This document shows positions 14,527 to 28,196 of a stretch of 64,000 nucleotides of DNA, one piece after another. This DNA comes from Calendula officinalis. Taxonomy: Eukaryota; Streptophyta; Magnoliopsida; Asterales; Asteraceae. A model generated the notes under the pieces. The model was not told the DNA's origin. It did not search any database and saw nothing but the letters and a program-made list of their open reading frames with translations. The DNA lies in the NCBI GenBank assembly GCA_963853835.1, contig OY970821.1:56128640-56192639 (forward strand), read 5' to 3'. Positions within the stretch are counted from its first letter, which is position 1. Each line of letters begins with the position of its first letter. A program made the position numbers and the translations under genes.

Positions 14527-15213
14527 GTGTCCGTTTCACGCCCACGAGTAACCAAAATAGCTGGTTCGTTCGTCACTGCCAAGAACAAGTTCAGCCCGAA
14601 ATCTTCACTGTTCCCGACCCGAACTTCATTTTCGGCCCGAACTTCAACCTCGGCCCGAACTCCGACCTCGGCCCGAACTTCAACCTCGGCCCGAAAATCA
14701 TCCTCGGCCCGAACACCGAACTTCTGCCCGAACACCACTTCGGCCCGAACATCCCACTTCGGCCCGAACACCACTTCGGCCCTAACATCCCTCTTCGGCC
14801 CGAACTCTTCAATATCCAAGATTGTGTGACAAAAGGTGCTAAACTAAAACATTCATAACATTCAGCTCGGGTGTCCGTTTCACGCCCACGAGTAACCAAA
14901 ATAGCTGGTTCGTTCGTCACTGCCAAGAACAAGTTCGGCCCGAACGCTTCACTGTTCCCGGCCCGAACTTCATTTTCGGCCCGAAATTCAACCTCGGCCC
15001 GAACTTCAACCTCGGCCCGAACTCCGACCTCGGCCCGAACACCGAACTTCGGCCCGAACACCACTTCGGCCCGAACACTACTTCGGCCCGAACATCCCAC
15101 TTCGGCCCGAACACCACTTCGGCCCGAACATCCCTCTTCGGCCCGAACTCTTCAATATCCAAGATTGTGTGACAAAAGGGGCTATACTAAAACATTCATA
15201 ACTTTCAGCTCGG

Positions 15214-15466
15214 GTGTCCGTTTCACGCCCACGAGTAACCAAAATAGTTGGTTCGTTCGTCACTGCCAAGAACAAGTGCGGCCCGAACGCTTCACTATTC
15301 CCGGCCCGAACTTCATTTTCGGCCCGATCTTCAACCTCGGCCCGATCTTCAACCTCGGCCCGATCTTCAACCTCGGCCCGATCTTCAACCTCGGCCCGAA
15401 CTCTTCAATATCCAAGATTGTGTGACAAAAGGTGCTAAACTAAAACATTCATAACATTCAGCTCGG
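15214..15466. repeat. Short 253-bp monomer with four tandem GATCTTC modules
   Basis: This is close kin of the 235-bp monomer and exactly one 18-bp module longer. It contains four consecutive copies of the variant CGGCCCGATCTTCAACCT at about 15324-15397. The variant's tandem run suggests local slippage or unequal exchange at the 18-bp scale. Confidence 0.85.
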
Positions 15467-18400
15467 GTGTCCGTTTCACGCCCACGAGTAACCAAAATAG
15501 CTGGTTCGTTCGTCACTGCCAAGAACAAGTTCGGCCCGAACGCTTCACTGTTCCCGGCCCGAACTTCATTTTCGGCCCGAAATTCAACCTCGGCCCGAAC
15601 TTCAACCTCGGCCCGAACTCCGACCTCGGCCCGAACACCGAACTTCGGCCCGAACACCACTTCGGCCCGAACACTACTTCGGCCCGAACATCCCACTTCG
15701 GCCCGAACACCACTTCGGCCCGAACATCCCTCTTCGGCCCGAACTCTTCAATATCCAAGATTGTGTGACAAAAGGGGCTATACTAAAACATTCATAACTT
15801 TCAGCTCGGGTGTCCGTTTCACGCCCACGAGTAACCAAAATAGTTGGTTCGTTCGTCACTGCCAAGAACAAGTGCGGCCCGAACGCTTCACTATTCCCGG
15901 CCCGAACTTCATTTTCGGCCCGAACTTCAACCTCGGCCCGAACTTCAACCTCGGCCCGAACTCCGACCTCGGCCCGAACTTCAACCTCGGCCCGAACATC
16001 ATCCTCGGGCCGAACACCGAACTTCGGCCCGAACACCACTTCGGCCGGAACACCACTTCGGCCCGAACATCCCATTTCGGCCCGAACACCACTTCGGCCC
16101 GAACATCGCTCTTCGGCCCGAACTCTTCAATATCCAAGATTGTGTGACAAAAGGTGCTATACTAAAACATTCATAACTTTCAGCTCGGGTGTCCGTTTCA
16201 CGCCCACGAGTAACCAAAATAGCTGGTTCGTTCGTCACTGCCAAGAACAAGTTCAGCCCGAAATCTTCACTGTTCCCGACCCGAACTTCATTTTCGGCCC
16301 GAACTTCAACCTCGGCCCGAACTCCGACCTCGGCCTGAACTTCAACCTCGGCCCGAAAATCATCCTCGGCCCGAACACCGAACTTCTGCCCGAACACCAC
16401 TTCGGCCCGAACATCCCACTTCGGCCCGAACACCACTTCGGCCCTAACATCCCTCTTCGGCCCGAACTCTTCAATATCCAAGATTGTGTGACAAAAGGTG
16501 CTAAACTAAAACATTCATAACATTCAGCTCGGGTGTCCGTTTCACGCCCACGAGTAACCAAAATAGCTGGTTCGTTCGTCACTGCCAAGAACAAGTTCGG
16601 CCTGAACGCTTCACTGTTCCCGGACCGAACTTCATTTTCGGCCCGAACTTCAACCTCGGCCCGAACTTCAACCTCGGCCCGAACTCCGACCTCGGCCCGA
16701 ACTTCAACCTCGGCCTGAACATCATCCTCGGCCCGAACACCGAACTTCGGCCCGAACACCACTTCAGCCCGAACACCACTTCGACCCGAACATCCCACTT
16801 CGGCCCGAACACCACTTCGGCCCGAACATCCCTCTTCGGCCCGAACTCTTCAATATCCAAGATTGTGTGACAAAAGGTGCTAAAATAAAACATTCATAAC
16901 ATTCAGCTCGGGTGTCCGTTTCACGCCCACGAGTAACCAAAATAGCTGGTTCGTTCGTCACTGCCAAGAACAAGTTCGGCCTGAACGCTTCACTGTTCCC
17001 GGACCGAACTTCATTTTCGGCCCGAACTTCAACCTCGGCCCGAACTTCAACCTCGGCCCGAACTCCGACCTCGGCCCGAACTTCAACCTCGGCCTGAACA
17101 TCACCTCGGCCCGAACACCGAACTTCGGCCCGAACACCACTTCAGCACGAACACCACTTCGACCCGAACATCCCACTTCGGCCCGAACACCACTTCGGCC
17201 CGAACATCCCTCTTCGGCCCGAACTCTTCAATATCCAAGATTGTGTGACAAAAGGTACTATACTAAAACATTCATAACTTTCAGCTCGGGTGTCCGTTTC
17301 ACGCCCACGAGTAACCAAAATAGCTGGTTCGTTCGTCACTGCCAAGAACAAGTTCGGCCCGAACTCTTCACTGTTCCCGGCCCGAACTTCATTTTCAGCC
17401 CGAACTTCAACCTCGGCTCGAACTTCAACCTCGGCCCGAACTCCGACCTCGGCCCGAACTTCAACCTCGGCCCGAACATCATCCTCGGCCCGAACACCGA
17501 ACTTCGGCCCGAACACCACTTCGGCCCTAACACCACTTCGGCCCGAACATCCCACTTCGGCCCGAACACCACTTCGGCCAGAACATCCCTCTTCGGCCCG
17601 AACTCTTCAATATCCAAGATTGTGTGACAAAAGGTGCTATACTAAAACATTCATAACTTTCAGCTCGGGTGTCCGTTTCACGCCCACGAGTAACCAAAAT
17701 AGCTGGTTCGTTCGTCACTGCCAAGAACAAGTTCGGCCCGAACTCTTCACTGTTCCCGGCCCGAACTTCATTTTCGGCCCGAACTTCAACCTCGGCTCGA
17801 ACTTCAACCTCGGCCCGAACTCCGACCTCGGCCCGAACTTCAACCTCGGCCCGAACATCATCCTCGGCCCGAACACCGAACTTCGGCCCGAACAACACTT
17901 CGGCCCGAACACCACTTCGGCCCGAACATCCCTCTTCGGCCCGAACTCTTCAATATCCAAGATTGTGAGACAAAAGGTACTATACTAAAACATTCATAAC
18001 TTTCAGCTCGGGTGTCCGTTTCACGCCCACGAGTAACCAAAATAGCTGGTTCGTTCGTCATTGCCAAGAACAAGTTCGGCCCGAACTCTTCACTGTTCCC
18101 GGCCCGAACTTCATTTTCAGCCCGAACTTCAACCTCGGCTCGAACTTCAACCTCGGCCCGAACTCCGACCTCGGCCCGAACTTCAACCTCGGCCCGACCA
18201 TCATCCTCGGCCCGAACACCGAACTTCGGCCCGAACACCACTTCGGCCCTAACACCACTTCGGCCCGAACATCCCACTTCGGCCCGAACACCACTTCGGC
18301 CAGAACATCCCTCTTCGGCCCGAACTCTTCAATATCCAAGATTGTGTGACAAAAGGTGCTATACTAAAACATTCATAACTTTCAGCTCGGGTGTCCGTTT

Positions 18401-20214
18401 CACGCCCACGAGTAACAAAAATAGCTGGTTCGTTCGTCACTGCCAAGACCAAGTTCGGCCCGAACTCTTCACTGTTCCCGGTCCGAACTTCATTTTCGGC
18501 CCGAACTTCAACCTCGGCTCGAACTTCAACCTCGGCCCGAACTCCGACCTCGGCCCGAACTTCATCCTCGGCCCGAACATCATCCTCGGCCCGAGCACCG
18601 AACTTCGGCCCGAACACCACTTCGGCCCTAACACCACTTCGGCCCGAACATCCCACTTCGGCCCGAACACCACTTCGGCCCGAACATCCCTCTTCGGCCC
18701 GAACTCTTCAATATCCAAGATTGTGTGACAAAAGGTGCTATACTAAAACATTCATAACTTTCAGCTCGGGTGTCCGTTTCACGCCCACGAGTAACCAAAA
18801 TAGCTGGTTCGTTCGTCACTGCCAAGAACAAGTTCGGCCCGAACTCTTCACTGTTCCTGGCCCGAACTTCATTTTCGGCCCGAACTTCAACCTCGGCTCG
18901 AACTTCAACCTCGGCCCGAACTCCAACCTCGGCCCGAACTTCAACCTCGGCCGAACATCATCCTTGGGCCGAACACCGAACTTCGGCCCGAACACCACTT
19001 CGGCCCGAACACCACTTCGGCCCGAACATCCCATTTCGGCCCGAACACCACTTCGGCCCGAACATCCCTCTTCGGCCCAAACTCTTCAATATCCAAGATT
19101 GTGTGACAAAAGGTGCTATACTAAAACATTCATAACTTTCAGCTCGGGTGTCCGTTTCACGCCCACGAGTAACCAAAATAGCTGGTTCGTTCGTCACTAC
19201 CAAGAACAAGTTCAGCCCGAAATCTTCACTGTTCCCGGCCCGAACTTCATTTTCGGCCCGAACTTCAACCTCGGCCCGAACTCCGACCTCGGCCCGAACT
19301 TCAACCTCGGCCCGAAAATCATCCTCGGCCCGAACACCGAACTTCTGCCCGAACACCACTTCGGCCCGAACATCCCACTTCGGCCAGAACACCCCTTCGG
19401 CCCGAACATCCCTCTTCGGCCCGAACTCTTCAATATCCAAGATTGTGTGACAAAAGGTGCTATACTAAAACATTCATAACTTTCAGCTCGGGTGTCCGTT
19501 TCACGCCCACGAGTAACCAAAATAGCTGGTTCGTTCGTCACTGCCAAGAACAAGCGCGGCCCGAACGCTTCACTATTCCCGGCCCGAACTTCATTTTCGG
19601 CCCGAACTTCAACCTCGGCCCGAACTTCAACTTCGGCCCGAACTCCGACCTCGGCCCGAACTTCAACCTCGGCCCGAACATCATCCTCGGGCCGAACACC
19701 GAACTTCGGCCCGAACACCACTTCGGCCCGAACACCACTTCGGCCCGAACATCCCATTTCGGCCCGAACACCACTTCGGCCCGAACATCGCTCTTCGGCC
19801 CGAACTCTTCAATATCCAAGATTGTGTTACAAAAGGTGCTATACTAAAACATTCATAACTTTCAGCTCGGGTGTCCGTTTCACGCCCACGAGTAACCAAA
19901 ATAGCTGGTTCGTTCGTCACTGCCAAGAACAAGTTCAGCCCGAAATCTTCACTGTTCCCGGCCCGAACTTCATTTTCGGCCCGAACTTCAACCTCGGCCC
20001 GAACTCCGACCTCGGCCCGAACTTCAACCTCGGCCCGAAAATCATCCTCGGCCCGAACACCGAACTTCTGCCCGAACACCACTTTGGCCCGAACATCCCA
20101 CTTCGGCCCGAACACCACTTCGGCCCTAACATCCCTCTTCGGCCCGAACTCTTCGATATCCAAGATTGTGTGACAAAAGGTGCTAAACTAAAACATTCAT
20201 AACATTCAGCTCGG

Positions 20215-22400
20215 GTGTCCGTTTCACGCCCACGAGTAACCAAAATAGCTGGTTCGTTCGTCACTGCCAAGAACAAGTTCGGCCCGAACGCTTCACTGTT
20301 CCCGGCCCGAACTTCATTTTCGGCCCGAACTTCAACCTCGGCCCGAACTTCAACCTCGGCCCGAACTCCGACCTCGGCCCGAACTTCAACCTCGGCCCGA
20401 ACATCATCCTCGGCCCGAACACCGAACTTCGGCCCGAACACCACTTCGGCCCGAACACCACTTCGACCCGAACATCCCACTTCGGCCCGAACACCACTTC
20501 GGCCCGAACATCCCTCTTCGGCCCGAACTCTTCAATATCCAAGATTGTGTGACAAAAGGTATTATACTAAAACATTCATAACTTTCAGCTCGGGTGTCTG
20601 TTTCACGCCCACGAGTAACCAAAATAGTTGGTTCGTTCGTCACTGCCATGAACAAGTTCGGCCCGAACTCTTCATTGTTCCCGGCCCGAACTTCATTTTC
20701 AGCCCGAACTTCAACCTCGGCTCGAACTTCAACCTCGGCCCGAACTCGGACCTCGGCCCGAACTTCAACCTCGGCCCGAACATCATCCTCGGCCCGAACA
20801 CCGAACTTCGGCCCGGACACCACTTCGGCCCTAACACCACTTCGGCCCGAACATCCCACTTCGGCCCGAACACCACTTCGGCCAGAACATCCCTCTTCGG
20901 CCCGAACTCTTCAATATCCAAGATTGTGTGACAAAAGGTGCTCTACTAAAACATTCATAACTTTCAGCTCGGGTGTCCGTTTCACGCCCACGAGTAACCA
21001 AAATAGCTGGTTCGTTCGTCACTGCCAAGAACAAGTTCGGCCCGAACTCTTCACTGTTCCTGGCCCGAACTTCATTTTCGGCCCGAACTTCAACCTCGGC
21101 TCGAACTTCAACCTCGGCCCGAACTCCGACCTCGGCCCGAACTTCAACCTCGGCCGAACATCATCCTTGGGCCGAACACCGAACTTCGGCCCGAACACCA
21201 CTTCCGCCCGAACACCACTTCGGCCCGAACATCCCATTTCGGCCCGAACACCACTTCGGCCCGAACATCCCTCTTCGGCCCGAACTCTTCAATATCCAAG
21301 ATTGTGTGACAAAAGGTGCTATACTAAAACATTCATAACTTTCAGCTCGGGTGTCCGTTTCACGCCCACGAGTAACCAAAATAGCTGGTTCGTTCGTCAC
21401 TGCCAAGAACAAGTTCAGCCCGAAATCTTCACTGTTCCCGGCCCGAACTTCATTTTCGGCCCGAACTTCAACCTCGGCCCGAACTCCGACCTCGGCCCGA
21501 ACTTCAACCTCGGCCCGAAAATCATCCTCGGCCCGAACACCGAACTTCTGCCCGAACACCACTTCGGCCCGAACATCCCACTTCGGCCAGAACACCCCTT
21601 CGGCCCGAACATCCCTCTTCGGCCCGAACTATTCAATATCCAAGATTGTGTGACAAAAGGTGCTATACTAAAACATTCATAGCTTTCAGCTCGGGTGTCC
21701 GTTTCACGCCCACGAGTAACCAAAATAGCTGGTTCGTTCGTCACTGCCAAGAACAAGCGCGGCCCGAACGCTTCACTATTCCCTGCCCGAACTTCATTTT
21801 CGGCCCGAACTTCAACCTCGGCCCGAACTTCAACCTCGGCCCGAACTCCGACCTCGGCCCGAACTTCAACCTCGGCCCGAACATCATCCTCGGGCCGAAC
21901 ACCGAACTTCGGCCCGAACACCACTTCGGCCCGAACATCCCATTTCGGCCCGAACACCACTTCGGCCCGAACATCGCTCTTCGGCCCGAACTCTTCAATA
22001 TCCAAGATTGTGTTACAAAAGGTGCTATACTAAAACATTCATAACTTTCAGCTCGGGTGTCCGTTTCACGCCCACGAGTAACCAAAATAGCTGGTTCGTT
22101 CGTCACTGCCAAGAACAAGTTCAGCCCAAAATCTTCACTGTTCCCGGCCCGAACTTCATTTTCGGCCCGAACTTCAACCTCGGCCCGAACTCCGACCTCG
22201 GCCCGAACTTCAACCTCGGCCCGAAAATCATCCTCGGCCCGAACACCGAACTTCTGCCCGAACACCACTTTGTCCCGAACATCCCACTTCGGCCCGAACA
22301 CCACTTCGGCCCTAACATCCCTCTTCGGCCCGAACTCTTCAATATCCAAGATTGTGTGACAAAAGGTGCTAAACTAAAACATTCATAACATTCAGCTCGG
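20215..22400. repeat. 2,186-bp higher-order repeat, copy 1
   Basis: Six consecutive monomers repeat at an offset of 2,186 bp (20215 to 22401, 20594 to 22780, 20973 to 23159, 21351 to 23537, 21695 to 23881, 22057 to 24243). Shared private features include the GCCATGAACAAG core, the AACTCGGACCTC module, and a core with GTGTTACAAAAG. Only scattered substitutions separate the copies. A less exact relative begins at 18391, offset about 2,203. Confidence 0.9.
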
Positions 22401-24442
22401 GTGTCCGTTTCACGCCCACGAGTAACCAAAATAGCTGGTTCGTTCATCACTGCCAAGAACAAGTTCGGCCCGAACGCTTCACTGTTCCCGGCCCGAACTT
22501 CATTTTCGGCCCGAACTTCAACCTCGGCCCGAACTTCAACCTCGGCCCGAACTCCGACCTCGGCCCGAACTTCAACCTCGGCCCGAACATCATCCTCGGC
22601 CCGAACACCGAACTTCGGCCCGAACACCACTTCGGCCCGAACACCACTTCGACCCGAACATCCCACTTCGGCCCGAACACCACTTCGGCCCGAACATCCC
22701 TCTTCGGCCCGAACTCTTCAATATCCAAGATTGTGTGACAAAAGGTACTATACTAAAACATTCATAACTTTCAGCTCGGGTGTCTGTTTCACGCCCACGA
22801 GTAACCAAAATAGTTGGTTCGTTCGTCACTGCCATGAACAAGTTCGGCCCGAACTCTTCATTGTTCCCGGCCCGAACTTCATTTTCAGCCCGAACTTCAA
22901 CCTCGGCTCGAACTTCAACCTCGGCCCGAACTCGGACCTCGGCCCGAACTTCAACCTCGGCCCGAACATCATCCTCGGCCCGAACACCGAACTTCGGCCC
23001 GGACACCACTTCGGCCCTAACACCACTTCGGCCCGAACATCCCACTTCGGCCCGAACACCACTTCGGCCAGAACATCCCTCTTCGGCCCGAACTCTTCAA
23101 TATCCAAGATTGTGTGACAAAAGGTGCTCTACTAAAACATTCATAACTTTCAGCTCGGGTGTCCGTTTCACGCCCACGAGTAACCAAAATAGCTGGTTCG
23201 TTCGTCACTGCCAAGAACAAGTTCGGCCCGAACTCTTCACTGTTCCTGGCCCGAACTTCATTTTCGGCCCGAACTTCAACCTCGGCTCGAACTTCAACCT
23301 CGGCCCGAACTCCGACCTCAGCCCGAACTTCAACCTCGGCCGAACATCATCCTTGGGCCGAACACCGAACTTCGGCCCGAACACCACTTCGGCCCGAACA
23401 CCACTTCGGCCCGAACATCCCATTTCGGCCCGAACACCACTTCGGCCCGAACATCCCTCTTCGGCCCGAACTCTTCAATATCCAAGATTGTGTGACAAAA
23501 TGTGCTATACTAAAACATTCATAACTTTCAGCTCGGGTGTCCGTTTCACGCCCACGAGTAACCAAAATAGCTGGTTCGTTCGTCACTGCCAAGAACAAGT
23601 TCAGCCCGAAATCTTCACTGTTCCCGGCCCGAACTTCATTTTCGGCCCGAACTTCAACCTCGGCCCGAACTCCGACCTCGGCCCGAACTTCAACCTCGGC
23701 CCGAAAATCATCCTCGGCCCGAACACCGAACTTCTGCCCGAACACCACTTCGGCCCGAACATCCCACTTCGGCCAGAACACCCCTTCGGCCCGAACATCC
23801 CTCTTCGGCCCGAACTATTCAATATCCAAGATTGTGTGACAAAAGGTGCTATACTAAAACATTCATAGCTTTCAGCTCGGGTGTCCGTTTCACGCCCACG
23901 AGTAACCAAAATAGCTGGTTCGTTCGTCACTGCCAAGAACAAGCGCGGCCCGAACGCTTCACTATTCCATGCCCGAACTTCATTTTCGGCCCGAACTTCA
24001 ACCTCGGCCCGAACTTCAACCTCGGCCCGAACTCCGACCTCGGCCCGAACTTCAACCTCGGCCCGAACATCATCCTCGGGCCGAACACCGAACTTCGGCC
24101 CGAACACCACTTCGGCCCGAACATCCCATTTCGGCCCGAACACCACTTCGGCCCGAACATCGCTCTTCGGCCCGAACTCTTCAATATCCAAGATTGTGTT
24201 ACAAAAGGTGCTATACTAAAACATTCATAACTTTCAGCTCGGGTGTCCGTTTCACGCCCACGAGTAACCAAAATAGCTGGTTCGTTCGTCACTGCCAAGA
24301 ACAAGTTCAGCCCGAAATCTTCACTGTTCCCGGCCCGAACTTCATTTTCGGCCCGAACTTCAACCTCGGCCCGAACTCCGACCTCGGCCCGAACTTCAAC
24401 CTCGGCCCGAAAATCATCCTCGGCCCGAACACCGAACTTCTG
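22401..24442. repeat. 2,186-bp higher-order repeat, copy 2
   Basis: Second copy of the six-monomer block. Correspondence is clear to about 24440; beyond that the last monomer has extra second-class modules (24490-24555), so the boundary is approximate. Differences seen include CTTCCGCCC versus CTTCGGCCC (21204/23390) and GGTGCTA versus TGTGCTA (about 21315/23501). Confidence 0.88.
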
Positions 24443-27400
24443 CCCGAACACCACTTCGGCCCGAACATCCCACTTCGGCCCGAACACCACTTCGGCCCGA
24501 ACACCACTTCGGCCCGAACATCCCTCTTCGGCCCGAACATCCCTCTTCGGCCCGAACTCTTCAATATCCAAGATTGTGTGACAAAAGGTGCTATACTAAA
24601 ACATTCATAACTTTCAGCTCAGGTGTCCGTTTCACACCCACGAGTAACCACAATAGCTGGTTCGTTCGTCACTGCCAAGAACATGTTCGGCCCGAACTCT
24701 TCACTGTTCCCGGCCCGAACTTCATTTTCGGCCCGAACTTCAACCTCGGCGCGAACTTCAACCTCGACCCGAACTCCGACCTCGGCCCGAACTTCAACCT
24801 CGGCCCAAACATCATCCTCGGCCCGAACACCGAACTTCGGCCCGAACACCACTTCGGCCCGAACACCACTTCGGCCCGAACATCCCACTTCGGCCCGAAC
24901 ACCACTTCGGCCCGAACATCCCTCTTCGCCCGAACTCTTCAATATCCAAGATTGTGTGACAAAAGGTGTTATACTAAAACATTAATAAGTTTCAGCTCGG
25001 GTGTCCGTTTCACGCCCACGAGTAACCAAAATAGCTGGTTCGTTCGTCACTGCCAAGAACAAGTGCGGCCCGAACGCTTCACTATTCCCGGCCCGAACTT
25101 CAACCTCGGCCCGAACTTCAACCTTGGCCCGAACTCCGACCTCGGCCCGAACTTCAACCTCGGCCCGAACATCATCCTCGGGCCGAACACCGAACTTCGG
25201 CCCGAACACCACTTCGGCCCGAACACCACTTCGGCCCGAACACCACTTCGGCCCGAACATCCCATTTCGGCCCGAACACCACTTCGGCCCGAACATCGCT
25301 CTTCGGCCCGAACTCTTCAATATCCAAGATTGTGTGACAAAAGGTGCTATACTAAAACATTCATAACTTTCAGCTCGGGTGTCCGTTTCACGCCCACGAG
25401 TAACCAAAATAGCTGGTTCGTTCGTCACTGCCAAGAACAAGTTCAGCCCGAAATCTTCACTGTTCCCGGCCCGAACTTCATTTTCGGCCCGAACTTCAAC
25501 CTCGGCCCGAACTCCGACCTCGGCCCGAACTTCAACCTCGGCCCGAAAATCATCCTCGGCCCGAACACCGAACTTCTGCCCGAACACCACTTCGGCCCGA
25601 ACATCCCACTTCGGCCCGAACACCACTTCGGCCCTAACATCCCTCTTCGGCCCGAACTCTTCAATATCCAAGATTGTGTGACAAAAGGTGCTAAACTAAA
25701 ACATTCATAACATTCAGCTCGGGTGTCCGTTTCACGCCCACGAGTAACCAAAATAGCTGGTTCGTTCGTCACTGCCAAGAACAAGTTCGGCCCGAACGCT
25801 TCACTGTTCCCGGCCCGAACTTCATTTTCGGCCCGAACTTCAACCTCGGCTCGAACTTCAACCTCGGCCCGAACTCCGACCTCGGCCCGAACTTCAACCT
25901 CGGCCCGAACATCATCCTCGGCCCGAACACCGAACTTCGGCCCGAACACCACTTCGGCCCTAACACCACTTCGGCCCGAACACCACTTCGGCCAGAACAT
26001 CCCTCTTCGGCCCGAACTCTTCAATATCCAAGATTGTGTGACAAAAGGTGCTATACTAAAACATTCATAACTTTCAGCTCGGGTGTCCGTTTCACGCCCA
26101 CGATTAACCAAAATAGCTGGTTCGTTCGTCACTGCCAAGAACAAGTTCGGCCCGAACTCTTCACTGTTCCCGGCCCGAACTTCATTTTCGGCCCGAACTT
26201 CAACCTCGGCTCGAACTTCAACCTCGGCCCGAACTCCGACCTCGGCCCGAACTTCAACCTCGGCCCGAACATCATCCTTAGGCCGAACACCGAACTTCGG
26301 CCCGAACTCCACTTCTGCCCGAACATCCCATTTCGGCCCGAACACCACTTCGGCCCGAACATCCCTCTTCGGCCCGAACTCTTCAATATCCAAGATTGTG
26401 TGACAAAAGGTGCTATACTAAAACATTCATAACTTTCAGCTCGGGTGTCCGTTTCACGCCCACGAGTAACCAAAATAGCTGGTTCGTTCGTCATTGCCAA
26501 GAACAAGTTCGGCCCGAACTCTTCACTGTTCCCGGCCCGAACTTCATTTTCGGCCCGAAATTCAACCTCGGCTCGAACTTCAACCTCGGCCCGAACTCCG
26601 ACCTCGGCCCGAACTTCAACCTCAGCCCGAACATCATCCTTGGGCCGAACACCGAACTTCGGCCCGAACACCACTTCTGCCCGAACATCCCATTTCGGCC
26701 CGAACACCACTTCGGCCCGAACATCCCTCTTCGGCCCGAACTCTTCAATATCCAAGATTGTGTGACAAAAGGTGCTATACTAAAACATTCATAACTTTCA
26801 GCTCGGGTGTCTGTTTCACGCCCACGAGTAACCAAATATAGCTGGTTCGTTCGTCACTGCCAAGAACAAGTTCGGCCCGAACTCTTCACTGTTCCCGGCC
26901 CGAACTTCATTTTCGGCCCGAACTTCAACCTCGGCTCGAACTTCAACCTCGGCCCGAACTCCGACCTCGGCCCGAACTTCAACCTCGGCCCGAACATCAT
27001 CCTTGGGCTGAACACCGAACTTCGGCCCGAACACCACTTCGGCCCGAACGTCCCACTTCGGCCCGAACACCACTTCGGCCCGAACATCCCTCTTCGGCCC
27101 GAACTCTTCAATATCCAAGATTGTGTGACAAAAGGTGCTATACTAAAACATTCATAACTTTCAGCTCAGGTGTCCGTTTCACCCCCACGAGTAACCAAAA
27201 TAGCTGGTTCGTTCGTCACTGCCAAGAACACGTTCGGCCCGAACTCTTCACAGCTCACGGCCCGAACTTCATTTTCGGCCCGAACTTCAACCTCGGCGCG
27301 AACTTCAACCTCGACCCGAACTCCGACCTCGGCCCGAACTTCAACCTCGGCCCAAACATCATCCTCGGCCCGAACACCGAACTTCGGCCCGAACACCACT

Positions 27401-27974
27401 TCGGCCCGAACATCCCACTTCGGCCCGAACACCACTTCGGCCCGAACATCCCTCTTCGCCCGAACTCTTCAATATCCAAGATTGTGTGACAAAAGGTGTT
27501 ATACTAAAACATTCATAACTTTCAGCTCGGGTGTCCGTTTCACGCCCACGAGTAACCAAAATAGCTGGTTCGTTCGTCACTGCCAAGAACAAGTTCGGCC
27601 CGAACTCTTCACTGTTCCCGGCCCGAACTTCATTTTCGGCCCGAACTTCACCTCGGCCAGAACTTCAACCTCGGCCCGAACATCATCCTCGGCCCGAACA
27701 CCGAACTTCGGCCCGAACACCACTTCGGCCCGAACACTACTTCGGCCCGAACATCCCACTTCGGCCCGAACACCACTTCGGCCCGAACATCCCTCTTCGG
27801 CCCGAAATCTTCAATATCCAAGATTGTGTGACAAAAGGTGCTATACTAAAACATTCATAACTTTCAGCTCGGGTGTCCGTTTCACGCCCACGAGTAACCA
27901 AAATAGCTGGTTCGTTCGTCACTGCCAAGAACAAGTGCGGCCCGAACGCTTCACTATTCCAGGCCCGAACTTCA

Positions 27975-28196
27975 CCAAATCTTCTGATCTCCTGTTCTCA
28001 ATGATGTTAAGCAGCTCCTGATCGCAGCAATCATGCCTTCGAAGGTACGTTTTTTTTCATTCGGGGTCTTACCTTGGGGATAGACGATGGACCCGCCATT
28101 CGACATGATGCATCATTTTGAAAGAAAATTCCATCAAATCAAAGGAGTTGACATTTCTGACATTAACTAATTCATTATGGGATTGATTGTTTTCCA
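27975..28196 (-). repeat. 222-bp non-satellite insert, copy 1 (possible gene fragment)
   Basis: This single-copy-like, AT-richer sequence sits inside the module TTCATTTTCGG. It is flanked by TTCA on both sides (27971-27974 and 28197-28200), which looks like a 4-bp duplication. It has no terminal inverted repeats. On the minus strand it reads like pieces of a gene: an ATG in a good plant context (AATGGCG) at 28099-28097, nine codons ending AAG at 28073, a GTAAGA donor-like site, then about 40 nt on an open coding-like stretch from 28023 to 27975. The intron-like gap is too short to be functional, so this is probably a shuffled fragment. The source gene was not identified. Confidence 0.75.

Noticed and set aside
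27975..28196. 222-bp insert as a MITE or small DNA transposon
   Set aside because: No terminal inverted repeats and a duplication of only four bases. All four copies share the same flanks, so there is no evidence of independent insertion.
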